Assembly (NCBI RefSeq): GCF_004027225.2
Contig: NC_044289.2
Span: 3,585,761-3,649,760, forward strand
DNA length: 64,000 nt
Reading direction: 5' to 3'
Source of the DNA: Strigops habroptila
Taxonomy: Eukaryota > Chordata > Aves > Psittaciformes > Psittacidae
The position numbers and the translations under genes are program-made. The notes under the pieces were generated by a model. That model was not told the DNA's origin. It did not search any database and saw only the letters and a list, made by a program, of their open reading frames with translations. This document shows positions 22,867 to 55,370 of the stretch, one piece after another (positions within the stretch are counted from its first letter, which is position 1; the number at the start of each line of letters is the position of its first letter).

Positions 22867-25800
22867 AAAGGAACCCCAAACCGCGAGGATGACAGCCCCC
22901 AGTGTGTCCCTGCAGCTCGGCTCCTCCCCAGCTAGCAGTGGTGCAGCAGGCAGAGCCAGTGCTGTGGGCAGAGCAGCGCTGGCTGCTGCCTCCACGCTGC
23001 TGACACGAGAGCACAACTGATGCCAACAACGCACTTTGTGGGGGACTTCTCCATATACAGGATTAGTAGCATGTGCTAACCAAGCATCACTTCATATATC
23101 TTAGCTTAATAATGATGACAGCAAAAAAAGACAAAAAATTAGGGTTTTATTGTTATGCTTATTCTAGAAAGCACAGTATTAAGGTGATTACACAGAAATA
23201 ACCTGCACATGAGCGTGGCAGAAAGTCTTGGGTTGCTGTTCTCCACTGCCTGCACAAGGAGTCAATTCAGCATGGACAGAGCTACTCCAACAACCCACTG
23301 ATTCCTCTCCTGCATGTTTTAAACCCCAAACCTGAACCATTGCTACAAGCATCCTCTTCAGTGTCATTACAAGTGACCTGAGTTTATGTTCCTTGTTTTA
23401 TTCTATGCTTTCAGAAAATCAGGGCCTGGATTACGTGGCAATCATGGACATAAAATATATACCAAAAGCAGAGGGAATAGTGCTTATGTAACAGAGCATT
23501 TCATCTGTTTTCCCCTCCTCAGCACCAGTCTCATAAGGAAATGAGACAGACAAAACAGAAGAAGTTCCCTTCTCCAACAATCGGGTGTGAACACACAGGT
23601 TGAAGAGTCGAGATTAGCACCCCTAAAGCATTAACAGTGGCTGCAGGCATTAGGCTGGGGAGCATTACACCTCATTTCCTCTCCTCCCTTATCTCCTCAT
23701 TTCAAAACCAGCACCAGAACACGGGACACATCCTGCTCGGGTTGGCATGATCCAGGATGACAAACACGGGCTGACAAATAGGAAACAGTCCCCGGCCGGG
23801 GCGGGAGCCAAAGGTCGGGTCTGTGCTGACACAGTGAAAACGGGCTGGAGCCACAGCAGCTCCTGCCGTGTGAGGGGATCTTCTGGTCACTGCAGCTCCA
23901 CCAGCCAAATGTGACAGCACCCAGCAGGCTGCAGAGCTCAGCAGGCCCCGGGGACCCCTCTGCAGCCACCGGGGTCCCCATGGGTGCCTGGGTTCACCCT
24001 GCTTCAGCTGCCAGAGATCACCCCACACTCCTGCCCCAACCCAGCTGGGTTTAAAGCACAGCTCGAACTACTCTACCAGGGCAAGAAGGGCTTGCATCAT
24101 GGGTGTCAAAGTCTTGTGCAGCCTTTCCACCCCGACTGCTCTGAACAGGGCATTACCCAGCCACAGCCACCCTGCCACCGCAGGTTCACACCTCGGCGAG
24201 CGCTTCCCTGTGGCACTAATTGCACAAGCAGAGGTTTTGCCTTCTCAAATATCCTTCCCCTTCACTGAAAGGATCACACAGAGTCCAGCAAACCTGAGCT
24301 AAACCAAATGTCACACCTCCCCCTTCCCCCCCATTTCATTTTCTCCTTTGTTAAATAATGCAATTGTCCCGGAAAGGGTCCTGACAGCCAGCCCTGGCAC
24401 ACAAGCTGTCCTCCAAAGAGCAGGGAAGCACAGTGGGAATGCTGGGGCAGCATGCAGCCGCACTAAATAACCCTGAGCTGCTTTGTTCCGTCAGCAAATA
24501 AATGATTAATAGCTCAGGGCAGTCACTCTGCTATTCACTCTGAGAACTTTTGATCGGTTCGATTCATTAACCTTTAAAACTGCCTCGAAGAGAGGCTTCA
24601 AATCCAAAGGAGAAGCATGGGTTTAAAATGAACACTTCGGTTTTATCCAGTAACCTTCATTTTAGACAAGCATCGAGACACCCTGCTCCTCTGCCGAGGC
24701 TCTCAGCAGCGCACAGTCAGGTGTCAAGAGATAACAAGGGAGAATAAAGTTGGTGTAGACAAACGAACCCATTTCAGCTGAACACTCAAAGCCCATCGGG
24801 GCTGGGGGCAGAAAATGGCACTTTGTGACTCTGAAGCATTTGGCTGATTTGCAGGTGGCTTCCAACTGTCTCTTTCTTCTTTTGGTTTTAACGCTGCTAA
24901 AAAAGGGACACAACCAGGGGACTCCAAGCCCCACACAAAGCGCTGGGGGAGGGCAGGGAGTGGAACTTCTGTATCCGAAAAGTCCGACTCAGACAAATTA
25001 CTTCTAGTTCACTTCCTTACCACACACCCGCATTGTTCCAACACCTTGGTAGCATAAGGGGTTCATCCCCAGCTATCTGGTCCCAGAACCAGCAATGCAG
25101 ACTAATGCCATTAAAGAACTGTTCCAATTACTTCCCTGGGGAATGAAGTGACTTGGAGCTTAACGTCCTGCCCCGACACAGCAGGAAAACCAACCGTCCA
25201 CAAAGGCGCTGCTGATGGCTGCTGCTCCACGGACCTGCTCTGGGATGAGCTGCAGTTTGTCTTCCAGGGACAGCAGCTGCTTCCTGGAGCACAAGTACAG
25301 ATGGTTGGAGGCTCAAGCACAATTTGCTTTGAGAGCGAGGCTGGGGATAGGCTCCCCAAAAGAAAAAGAGGGTTTTGAACAGGGACAACTGACAGTCACT
25401 GCTGCCAGGTGGAAACTTGCTATGGGCTTGTTTGTACCTTCTAGAGAGGACAGATACACTCCAGACAGCAGGCTAAAAAGGACAGGACAAGCCACTTGTC
25501 CTTCCTGTGGCCAGAAAAGTGCTTCCCAAGCAGCCACATGGTTGTAGTGATAGAACTACTTAGCAGAGGAAAATGATTTTGCCTCTAAGGGACTCCCAAG
25601 GCTTTCTCAGAGGAAGGAATGGCAGCTCTGAATTAAAGAGGTTAAACTCTCCTTCCAGACACACACTCACATAACCAGCCTGCACCATCTCCTGCTACAG
25701 TAATTACACACGCTGAAGGATTTAGGAGCCTGAATAGTCATAGGGAGAAATTCCCAAGCCAGAGCTGTCAGACCATGGAAGAGTTCTCTGAAATCCCACC

Positions 25801-25923
25801 ACAGCTTGTAGGAAGCAGCAATATTAGAACACTGACATCCTTATTTGGGACAATATTGAGGCTTCTGACATATTAAAGAGAGAGATGTGCTGCTTCAGAC
25901 ACCCAGCAGTGGTGCAAAGAAAG

Positions 25924-26150
25924 GATGTTAGGTTGGATATAAGGAAGCAGCTCTTCCCTGTGAGGGTGCTGAGGCGCTGGCACAGGGTGCCCAGAGAAGC
26001 TGTGGCTGCCCCATCCCTGGCAGTGTTCAAGGCCAGGTTGGACACAGGGGCTTGGAGCAACCTGCTCTAGTGGAAGGCGTCCCTGCCCGTGGCAGGGGGT
26101 TGGAACTGGGTGAGCTTTAAGGTCCCTTCCAACCCAAACCATTCAATGAG
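25924..26150 (+). mobile_element. CR1 LINE 3' piece, older-type variant
   Basis: Plus orientation. Starts in GTTAGGTTGGATATAAGGAA, carries CACAGGGTGCCCAGAGAAGC (not the CAGACTTTTCCC variant of most copies here) and ends CCAACCCAAACCATTCAATG. Truncated at about 227 bp. Confidence 0.92.
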
Positions 26151-27593
26151 TCCATGTCTATAAAGAAATCAGACCTTCAGTTTCAGTATTTTTTCTGTAC
26201 TTGAATCTTTAAGCTTATCTACACCAAGCAAAATATTCAACTAGAATGAAACAAACCCAGTTCCTAATTTCTATAGCTTTCTATAGCTTTCCTGGGGTCT
26301 CGCTTAAATACTGATCAGTGTTCAAGTGTTCAGCACAGGGTGTAAAAGCAGGTGAAGCTAAAAGTTGAAGGTGCCACAGACAGTTGTTATGGCAAAGCAC
26401 TGTCTTGTCTTTTGGGCGCCAAACACACCATGGATTTGCATGACATGAGAACAAGCAGCTTCCATCTCTACACTGTGAGATCTCACAGTGGATGTAGGTG
26501 GGACTCAGGGTTAGATTCAGTTCAAGAGGCAGAAGACTTTATTCCTACTCCAGCCGAGCCACTTGGGATGCAATTCAATCCCAAACATCACAGCACCAGG
26601 CAATGGGAAGGGGAATATTTCACTCTCCCTGTTGCTGACAAGGAGAGTGGAAAAACAGAGAGCAAAGCAGCACTGAGAATAGGTGTAACAGTAATAAAAC
26701 AGCTTAGGACAAGGAAAAATGACTTCAGAGGAAATGGAAAAGTTTCTCCTCAGAAGCCACCTGAACTTAAAGGTACCATTTCAGCCATACCATTGAACAC
26801 AACCAATTGCTACAGCCTGGAGGGTACAGATGAACAGCACCAGTGGGTGATGAAATGCCATGGCCAGGTCAGGATGGAAAAGCAGATGGGTGCAGAGAGA
26901 GCAAACAAAACAGTCCTGGCTGAGCCAAAGGGAATGGTTGGCACAGGGAACTTAATGCTCTCTTAAAATACCACCACAAAACCCCAGTGCATCAGGAATT
27001 ATTTTAATGTACATCGTTAAGTGAATGCTTTAGTGTTATATGGCAGAGCAATGCTCTGCACTGACTGTTTTAGTGTGTTCATTTGGGTAGCTTTTGACCT
27101 TTCCCACCTATCTGGTTGACCTGTTCAAGCCCAGCGTGTGCTGTGCTACTCCTGGGTATTTTGACAAGGAGAATTCATCCGTGGACTCAACCCAGCTCAG
27201 CAACAAACTACATTCAAGTTTGACTACCCCTAACACATACCACTGCTGGGGAGGGCAGATTCTGGCCCTACAAGAAACCCATGTGCTTATCTTCCACCGA
27301 AACAAAAGTGCTTGTTGCAAGTGCTGCTCACTCGCAGACGCGGAGCAGCAGGGTGCTATCTGAGGTGTGCAATGCGCCCCAACCTGCCTCAGAGCAGCCG
27401 AGTTGTGTAACTGTTCCTGGTATTTAGTTCCAGCAGCTCTTAGAAACTTCACAAATAAGTTTCAAGCAGTGACAGGGTATAAATTAGTGCATTTGCAGAG
27501 GGACAGATTCAGCCCAAGTGCATGAAAGAAACCAAAGGCAAATAATCTTTCCAAGCCCCGTTTCCCAGGCTCGTCCCAGACAATCTGAACAGT

Positions 27594-27599
27594 TTTATT
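27594..27599 (-). terminator. Candidate PXMP4 polyadenylation signal
   Basis: AATAAA on the minus strand (reads AGAAATAAAACTG) about 530 bp below the PXMP4 stop. It is the first canonical hexamer found on that strand after the stop. Another lies at 26538-26543. Confidence 0.4.
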
Positions 27600-28127
27600 T
27601 CTCCAACATCTGAATGTCTCCCTGAGGGCAAACTGCAGAGAAACCCTCTTAAGGAGCACACATTGACCTTGGATTAGCTTAAACAAGACTGCCAGTCATC
27701 CCCAGAAATCAAGAAATGACATTTTTCCTTTCAAACGTGAGCAGGTCCCTGCTCCCATCCCACTGTGGGGAGCACAGCGAGCAGTAAGATGATCCCACAA
27801 TGTTTTTTCATGGTTAGACATACTTTCCCCTTACTGTCAGGCTGTTATTTTGTAAGTATATTTAGTCTCTTCAAAAAGCCCCAAAGCTATTCTTGTGGGG
27901 AAAATAAGGCCTCTTTTAAAGACTGCAACAAGTTTCTGTGGGGTATTTACTTGCGCTAAACAGAGCCAAGAGAAGACTGATCAGAACACTTTGGCCAGGA
28001 CACAAGAGGCAACTCTACTCGATAGCTGTTAATTTAACTAAATCACCAGTCAGGAGCAACAGCAGAACCTTTTCCCTTAGCTGCCAGAAGGTGCCATCCC
28101 ATTCCGAGGTGTTTTACAACCACCCAC

Positions 28128-31100
28128 CTACTTGTCTGTCCTTTTGTTATAAACGAGGAAGTCAGAGATGTCGTGCCACGTGTTGCTGTCGTCGTACAGG
28201 TAGGTCATGGAGGACTGCAGGGAGGGCTGCAGCGTGTGCCGGTGGTACTCGAAGAGCCACAGAACTGTCCCCCAGACCAGAGCAGCAACAAGGGGAAAGG
28301 GATCCTGCTTTGGCTGTGGGATGTAGCCCTTTTCCACCGCCAGGCGAGACAGGCCGAACAGGATCCGGGACAGCAGGTACATGACGATCTGCATGAGGGA
28401 AAACCCAAAGAGCATGAGGTAACCACCCTGAGCAGCTACACTGGCCAGGAAAGAGTTTACTCAACTTAAAAGCAAACAGGTTGTAGGTTCACATATCGAG
28501 CAATCTTTCTAACAGGAGATGTTTGTGTCCTCCAAGTCCTGCTTCTCTGCCTGTGCTCTCATTTAGTCACAGACAAGTTACACTTCACACATCTTTGCAG
28601 TTGCACAACTTCTGTCCTTGCTCAGTTGTTACCTAATGCTGCTGCTGATAGAACAGTCACAGAGCAGCCCTGCTCACCTCCCAGCCAGGGACAAGCTCAG
28701 AAGTGTGGACACATCCTAACCCCAGCCTGACTGATGCTCCTGCAGGGCATTGCATAAGTAGAACACTTGATTAAGCTGCATCTCTGAGGGTTACTGACTG
28801 ATGAATCTGTGACTCTGTTAACCCACCAGCTCCTGACTGTGTGCCTGCCTGCCTTCAGAGGCTTAAAGTGCAGCTTTAGGGGTAAAGCTGGGCTTTTAGT
28901 GCTCACATTGCACACAGCTTTCACAGAGGCACACAACCACCTCTAGAACTGCAGCGTAAAGCAGCCAAAACAAGAACTTGTGTGAAGAGGAACGTGGTAA
29001 AAGAGTAACTCTACACTGTAAGAGCCCCCAGACACATGCCAGGCTACAGCAACCACTTCCTGCCACATGATCATGCATCTGTTGGGGCTTCTGGGCAAGG
29101 AAGCTTTGAACCACCACATTTACCTGGCTGTTGATGGGGTTGTTGTCACCGAACACCAGCCAACCCCCAATGCAGGCTGCAAAGAAAGAATGAAAGGGGA
29201 TTTTTTTCCCCTGCAGTCGGGACTGCAACGCCATCAGCCCCTTGTAGGTGAACACAAAATAGGCCAAGTTCCGGGAATGAGTGTACGTAGCCTGAGCAAT
29301 CGACTCCAATTTCTCTCTTAAACTGAAGGAAAGAAACAGACAATTAGGGGAGCACAAAGGCAGGACCATTGCAGCCACCCAGCCTGGACACTGCCCCTCT
29401 GACAGGGCCTGACAGAACATCTGCTGAGGGAGCAGAAACCCCCTCATCTCTGGCTCATTCAGCAGAGCAGAGCTGACTTAGACTGCAGCTGTGCTGCTGT
29501 CTAAGTCTATGACTAGAAATACATCAAATTCATAAAATACATAGAAATTCATCAAAGTACAGCTCTTATACTGTGACGGTGCTTCTGCCCAATTCCATGA
29601 CTAGTCAAGCAGCCTTTTCTTTGATTACTGCCTAAGTGCAAACGTTTGGCATAAGTGGGGAAAGCCAAAACATGCACGGCTATACTTTGGCTTCCCTTAT
29701 TGAGCAGACAGCAGACAGCTGCTGTTTGCATCTGCTAATTTCTCCTCTGCCCACTGGTTCTCATCAACCATTCTATGAGTGGTTCACCCCATGACTACGT
29801 ATACTTGGTGTGCATATGAGTTGTCCTGTTTAGCTGTCAGAACAACGGGCTACGACCATGGCTTATGTACCTTTCTGCTGTTTAAGCCCTTATGAAGGAT
29901 GAAAAATTGACTGTTTGGATGAAAGCATTCTAAGCAGTAACGCAGTAACACAGAAACACAGAACTAGGGTCATACCTTCCACTCTTGAACAGGAAAGTCA
30001 TCACCAGGGCATGTGGGGCACGAACTTTTGCTCCATAACTGCAAAAGTGAATAGGTATATCAGCATTTCTGTACTACAGAATCATGGAATGATTTGTGTT
30101 GGAAAGGACCTTAAAGCTCATCCAGTTCCAACCCCCTGCCACGGGCAGGGACACCTTCCACTAGAGCAGGTTGCTCCAAGCCCCTGTGTCCAACCTGGCC
30201 TTGAACACTGCCAGGGATGGGGCAGCCACAGCTTCTCTGGGAAAAGTCTGTGCCAGCGCCTCAGCACCCTCACAGGGAAGAGCTTCTGCCTCAGAGCTCA
30301 TCTCAATCTCCCCTCTGGCAGGTTAAAGCCATTCGCCTTGTCCTGTCCCTACATCCCTTGTCCAAAGCCCCTCTCCAGGTTTCCTGGAGCCCCTTTAGGC
30401 ACTGGAGCTGCTCTAAGGTCTCCCCTTCGGGAGCCTTCTCTTCTCCAGGCTGCCCCAGCCCAGCTCTCTCAGCCTGGCTCCAGAGCAGAGCTGCTCCAGC
30501 CCTCGCAGCAGCTCCGGGGCCTCCTCTGGCCTCGCTCCAGCAGCTCCACGTCCCTCTTGTGCTGTTGCCCCAGAGCTGGATCAGGACTGCAGGGGGGGTC
30601 TCCCCAGAGCGCAGCAGAGAGGCAGGATCCCCTCCCTGAGCTGCTGCTCACGCTCTGGGGGTGCAGCCCAGCACACGGTTCATGTTCAATTTCTCTTTGA
30701 CCAAACCCCGATGCTATAAAATCATCTTATTTCTCTTCCACTAACAGCTACATCCCTTCTGAGCAGCCCAGGCGCAGCAGCTCTCCCGCCCCCAGACGCT
30801 GCGTAGCTACAGAGCACACCCCGCTAAACCGGGCCCGAAGGGGACCCTGAAACCATTTTAACCCCCGCTCATGCGGACGGGAGCGGGAAGCGCCTCTCCC
30901 GAACCTCCACTGCCACAGCGCCGGCCCCGTGGCAGACACGGCGGCGCTGAGGGAACCGCGACACCCCCCCCCCAGCCGTGCCCGGCGCATCCTCCCGCCC
31001 CGCCGCACTCACACGGCCCCGTTGCGGAAGCCCTTGAGCACGGCGAGCGCGGCGCGGTACCGGCGCTGCTGCAGGAGCGCGTTGGCGGCGCGGAGCAGGG

Positions 31101-31128
31101 CGCGGAGCGGATCCCCGCCGCCCGCCAT
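28128..31128 (-). CDS. PXMP4: PXMP4, peroxisomal membrane protein 4 (PMP24), complete
   Basis: An integral protein of the peroxisomal membrane in the Tim17/Tim22/Tim23/Pmp24 family; its transport role is not firmly settled. Four coding exons: 31013-31128 (116 nt), 29976-30038 (63 nt), 29124-29322 (199 nt) and 28128-28388 (261 nt, TAG stop). All have GT-AG borders and join in frame to 212 aa, the same length as human PXMP4. Conserved blocks: N-terminal RRYRAALAVLKGFRNGA, YGAKVRAPHALVMTFLF (residues 40-56), NLAYFVFTYKGLMALQSRLQG, FGDNNPINSQ, then IVMYLLSRILFGLSRLAVEK and the very conserved tail LWLFEYHR...QPSLQSSMTYLYDDSN...WHDISDFLVYNK. Hydrophobic stretches around residues 85-100, 107-122, 127-143 and 157-171 fit multiple membrane passes. 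The start ATG is the only one in frame with the conserved N-terminus. Head-to-head with ZNF341. Confidence 0.97.
30076..30678 (-). mobile_element. CR1 LINE 3' piece (~600 bp) in PXMP4 intron 1
   Basis: One of the two longest copies here. Minus orientation, from CAGAATCATGGAATGATTTG to CTCTGGGGGTGCAGCCCAGC. It includes the CAGCCTGGCTCCAGAGCAGA and CTGTTGCCCCAGAGCTGGAT blocks. Nearly identical to the copy at 32525-33125. Confidence 0.95.
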
Positions 31129-31626
31129 GCCGACCCCGCCGCCGCGGCCCGCACGCTTCCGGGCGCGCGGCCCGGCCCACCGCGCTCATAGGCTCCCCGC
31201 GGTGCCCATCAGCGCTTTAAGCCAATAAGCGGAGCCGCCTAAAGCGCTCATTGGTGGAGAGTGTCCGTCACGCAGCCAATGAGGGATGCGCGGGGCGGCT
31301 CCGCGGAGGGCAGGGGGTGCCCGGTGCGGGTGATGGGCCCGCGGCCCTCCCGCGGCACAGGAGCGGGGCGGCGGTTCCGCGGGGCCCGGCCCCCGCGGAC
31401 CCCCGGGGCGCTGCGGGCGGGGCCGCTCCGCCGCGCCACAGGTTGAACACGAGAGCCCCGCCCGGCGCGGCCGCACCCGCGGGGGGGTCGCTGCCCGGCC
31501 CAATCCCCGCACCACGGCCCCTCCCGCCGTGCCCGGGTCCCGTCGCGGGCGGACGGCGCCCCCTGGCGGCGGCGGCGCTGCCGGTGCCCGCTCCGCCTGG
31601 CGGGTCGCGGCCGCCGCGGCTCCAAG
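31129..31626. promoter_or_regulatory. Shared head-to-head promoter of PXMP4 (-) and ZNF341 (+)
   Basis: Only 498 bp separate the two start codons, all in a CpG island. CCAAT boxes lie at 31222-31226 and 31276-31280, and ATTGG at 31250-31254. An inverted repeat AGCGCTTTA (31211-31219) / TAAAGCGCT (31240-31248) flanks the first CCAAT. GC-rich Sp1-type sequence fills the ZNF341 side. No TATA box is seen. Confidence 0.75.
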
Positions 31627-52280
<20,654 letters not shown>

Positions 52281-52839
52281 CGGTGCACAGAGCCACTGTG
52301 TGGCTGAGGGCTGCTGCTGAGGCTGTCACACTTGGTGCTGAAATTTATCCCAGTCAAAAAGACCAAAGCTCTTGTGGGGAGGTAGATGGGCCCGGGAGAG
52401 AAGAGCTTTCCTCTCCGCTTGTTCTTCCCATCCTTGGGTAGAGGGCTGCTTGGAAGCCACCGATGGCTACAAGGCACTGAAGAGAATGGCTCCATTATTT
52501 CTTGTCCATCTGCGTCAGCTTAGGGCGAGAAAGACCAAGATCCCTGAATCAGGGTAAGAAGGAGCATGCAAACGTGCACCAAACAAACAGAGCTGCTGAA
52601 AGGGGGTGGCTTTGCAAATCACAGCCTGTCCCATCTGTGGTTTTTCTGGCCTAACAGTTTTATTGCCCAGTATTTGGGTGGCCTTTCCAAGAGCAAACTA
52701 TTGATCCTTCCTAATGGAAGCAAGTTCATCTTGAGATCCTTTGGGAACACTGTTCAGAAATACCCTGACAGACTTATCTCTGGTATCTTTCTCCTCTCTG
52801 TCTCTATCAGTAGAGAGATGACCTTGTCTGTACATGTGT

Positions 52840-52845
52840 TATAAA
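52840..52845 (+). terminator. Possible ZNF341 polyadenylation signal (TATAAA variant)
   Basis: No AATAAA was found on the plus strand in the 1 kb after the ZNF341 stop. A TATAAA variant at about 560 bp is followed by a GT-rich stretch (TGCTGTGTGGAGTCAGTTGG). Weak evidence. Confidence 0.25.
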
Positions 52846-53254
52846 CACCATGGACCTCACATGCTGTGTGGAGTCAGTTGGTGGGAGCATGCTCCTGGGT
52901 TGGCTCTTCTCTCTGGCTGGTATTTCTCTGCAGGGTGTGTTCTTTTCATGGTTCTTCTTCATATCCAAGGATCTCCAAGTGCCTTGGACATCCGTGAGTC
53001 AATTCTTACAGTGACAGTTAAACATGACACCTTCTGTGTACAGGGGGGAGAGTAAGGCCTGGGTGAAGTGACCTGTCCTGGTCATGCAGGAAACCTGTGG
53101 AGCACCATGAGGTGGTTTTGTAGCATCAGCTCCTGTGCTGCAGCATTCTTCTGCCTCCCAGCCTGTGTGTTCCCTCAGCTCAGTTCCATGGGCTGCTTGT
53201 TCCAGTGGGTTATGGGCGGGTGCGAGTTGGTCAGGGAGCAAGAAACTCCAGTGT

Positions 53255-53635
53255 GAGAAGAGAAGGCTCCTTAAGGGGAGACCTTAGAGCAGCTCCAGTG
53301 CCTAAAGGGGCTCCAGGAAACCTGGAGAGGGGCTTCGGACAAGGGCCTGTAGGGACAGGACAAGGGGAATGGCTTGAACCTGCCAGAGGGGAGACTGAGA
53401 TGAGCTCTGAGGCAGAAGCTCTTCCCTGTGAGGGTGCTGAGGCGCTGGCACAGGGTGCCCAGAGAAGCTGTGGCTGCTCCATCCCTGGCAGTGTTCAAGG
53501 CCAGGTTGGACACAGGGGCTTGGAGCAACCTGCTCTAGTGGAAGGTGTCCCTGCCCGTGGCAGGGGGTTGGAACTGGATGAGCTTTAAGGTCCCTTCCAA
53601 CACAAACCACTCTGTGGTTCTATGATTCTGTGACT
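53255..53635 (+). mobile_element. CR1 LINE 3' piece, mosaic of two variants
   Basis: Plus orientation, GAGAAGAGAAGGCTCCTTAA to GGTTCTATGATTCTGTGACT (two terminal octamers). It has the CCTGCCAGAGGGGAGACTGA body of the common class but CACAGGGTGCCCAGAGAAGC in place of CACAGACTTTTCCCAGAG. Confidence 0.94.
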
Positions 53636-54097
53636 GGGACAATTTCTGGTGTCCATTTGGCTTCTCTCCGATTTCCCAGGCAGGATTCCCAAGGCCAGCA
53701 CGGGGGCAGGGCTGGAGGCCAGGGCAGGCAGGAGAGCACCAAAGGTGCTGCTCCCTTCTCCACTGCCCTGCCAGGCTCCTTGCTTCCTACAGCACACTCA
53801 GCCTCTGGCTTTATGCTGCCACCGGCTGCCTCAGTCACCCCAGAGACTCACAGGGCTCCTGCCAGGACAGGTCCCGCAGCCTTTGCTCCCTCACTTCCCA
53901 ACTCCCTTTTTGCCCATTTCACTTATTTGTGATGCTTCTGTAGCTCCTGGTGTTGGTGGGTGTTAGGAAATGGAGCACTGTGCTAGGGGAGGGTAAGAAG
54001 GGGGTTGTTCAGGTTTTAGAAGAGGTTAAGGAGAGGTCTTGCCGCTGCCTGGCAGGAGGAGTGGAGAAGGTGGAGTTGGACAATTGGAGGTGCACAG

Positions 54098-54262
54098 GGA
54101 TGGGACAAGAGGCAACAGAGGCATGTTGGAACATGGCAGCTTCTGACACGATATAAAGGAAAGACATTTCTACACAGAGAGGCTGTGAGAGCTCAGAACC
54201 ATCCTGCTCTGAGTGGAGGTGGCTGGGACCTCCAGATGGCCCTTCCTACTTAGGAGCTCTTG
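54098..54262 (+). mobile_element. Possible old, strongly diverged CR1 fragment
   Basis: GGGACAAGAGGCAACAGAGG, then ATAAAGGAAAGACATTTCTA, CACAGAGAGGCTGTGAG and a TGGCTGGGACCTCCAGATGG-like end follow the order of blocks in old avian CR1 families (GGGACAAGAGGCAAC ... CAGAGAGGTTGTGGAG ... GATCTCCAGAGG). Confidence 0.45.
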
Positions 54263-54692
54263 TGCTTCTGGGAAGCATCTCGTCTGCTTTGAAGGGCAGG
54301 GATTACTTGCCCACAGTGTAATGTATTTTAAGTAGTCGGCTCTCCCAGGAGGGGAACAGCATCAGGAAATCGTTTGCTAAATATACTTTCCCTCTTCTCC
54401 TCCCCTCTGTACCTGCACCACACGGTGTCATTATGTGGGCTCCGGCACTCGCTGCAGCGCTGTGCTCGGGTCTATATTGGGATGATGATGTGTTGTGTGC
54501 TGCTCTGATGGAGGCCTGGCCTTGCCTTCCTGAGCCCTGCTTCCCACCCGCTCTGCACATGGACCGGTCTAAGGATGATTCTGGGAGCTGGTTTCCACTG
54601 GCTGCGCTGAGTGTAGCACAAGGAGTGGAAGCAGAGCCACAGAACAGCCTCGGGACATGGGGGCTGAAAGATGCCGCCCTGTTCGCAGCACT

Positions 54693-54922
54693 GCACCTGC
54701 AGTCCTGGTCCAGCTCGGGGGCAACAGCACAAGAGGGACGTGGAGGTGCTGGAGCGAGGCCAGAGGAGGCCCCGGAGCTGCTGCGAGGGCTGGAGCAGCT
54801 CTGCTCTGGAGCCAGGCTGAGAGAGCTGGGCTGGGGCGGCCTGGAGAAGAGAAGGCTCCTGAAGGGGAGACCTTAGAGCAGCTCCAGTGCCTAAAGGGGC
54901 TACAGGAAACCTGGAGAGGGCT
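54693..54922 (+). mobile_element. CR1 LINE piece lacking its 3' end
   Basis: Plus orientation. CTGCAGTCCTGGTCCAGCTC, GGCAACAGCACAAGAGGGAC, GAGCCAGGCTGAGAGAGCTG, then CCTAAAGGGGCTACAGGAAA and CCTGGAGAGGG, after which CR1 similarity stops. Loss of the 3' half is unusual for CR1, which is normally 5'-truncated. Confidence 0.9.
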
Positions 54923-55370
54923 CTATATGGTCTGTAGCGGTGCTTTCCCTGCGTGCTGGGGGGACAAACGCGCTCTCACCCCATGAGCAGTTGTTGGTTC
55001 ATTTTCCTCTCTGCCACTCAGTGTTTCAGAGCACTGCCCAGCCCAGCGCCGCTCACACGCAGCGAGTCATTTCCTTGAGTGATTTCCAGCAGGACTCGCT
55101 GCTATTGCCCCAAATCTCTCATGATTTAACCCCCTTTCCCCCACGCTGTGCCGGGCCGGGGTGGTCGTCACTGTCACACGTGCCGGGGGCCCAAGCACAA
55201 GCCGAGTACCCAGTAGGGGCTGAGGGGCTCGGGTACCGCGGCCACCGAGCGCGGAACGTGTCCGCGCTGCCCCGGGGATGGGAGCGTGTGGCGGGGGCAG
55301 CCTGGACGTAAGGAAACAAGTCACTGGCAATGAAGCAACCGCGACTCCGCGTTTAAACGCTTGATATTGG

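Larger units (their letters stand above)
20261..27575. other. Intergenic region between E2F1 and PXMP4
   Basis: About 7 kb without a recognisable exon. It contains CR1 pieces at 21355-21669, 22795-22866 and 25924-26150, and an AT-richer, CR1-free part (about 23,040-25,900) that could hold regulatory elements. A 204-codon plus-strand open frame (26352-26966) is not recognised. Confidence 0.55.
52281..55370. other. ZNF341 3' UTR and intergenic region to CHMP4B
   Basis: No coding exon is recognised. It contains CR1 pieces at 53255-53635 and 54693-54922 and a diverged CR1-like stretch at 54098-54262. Confidence 0.55.
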
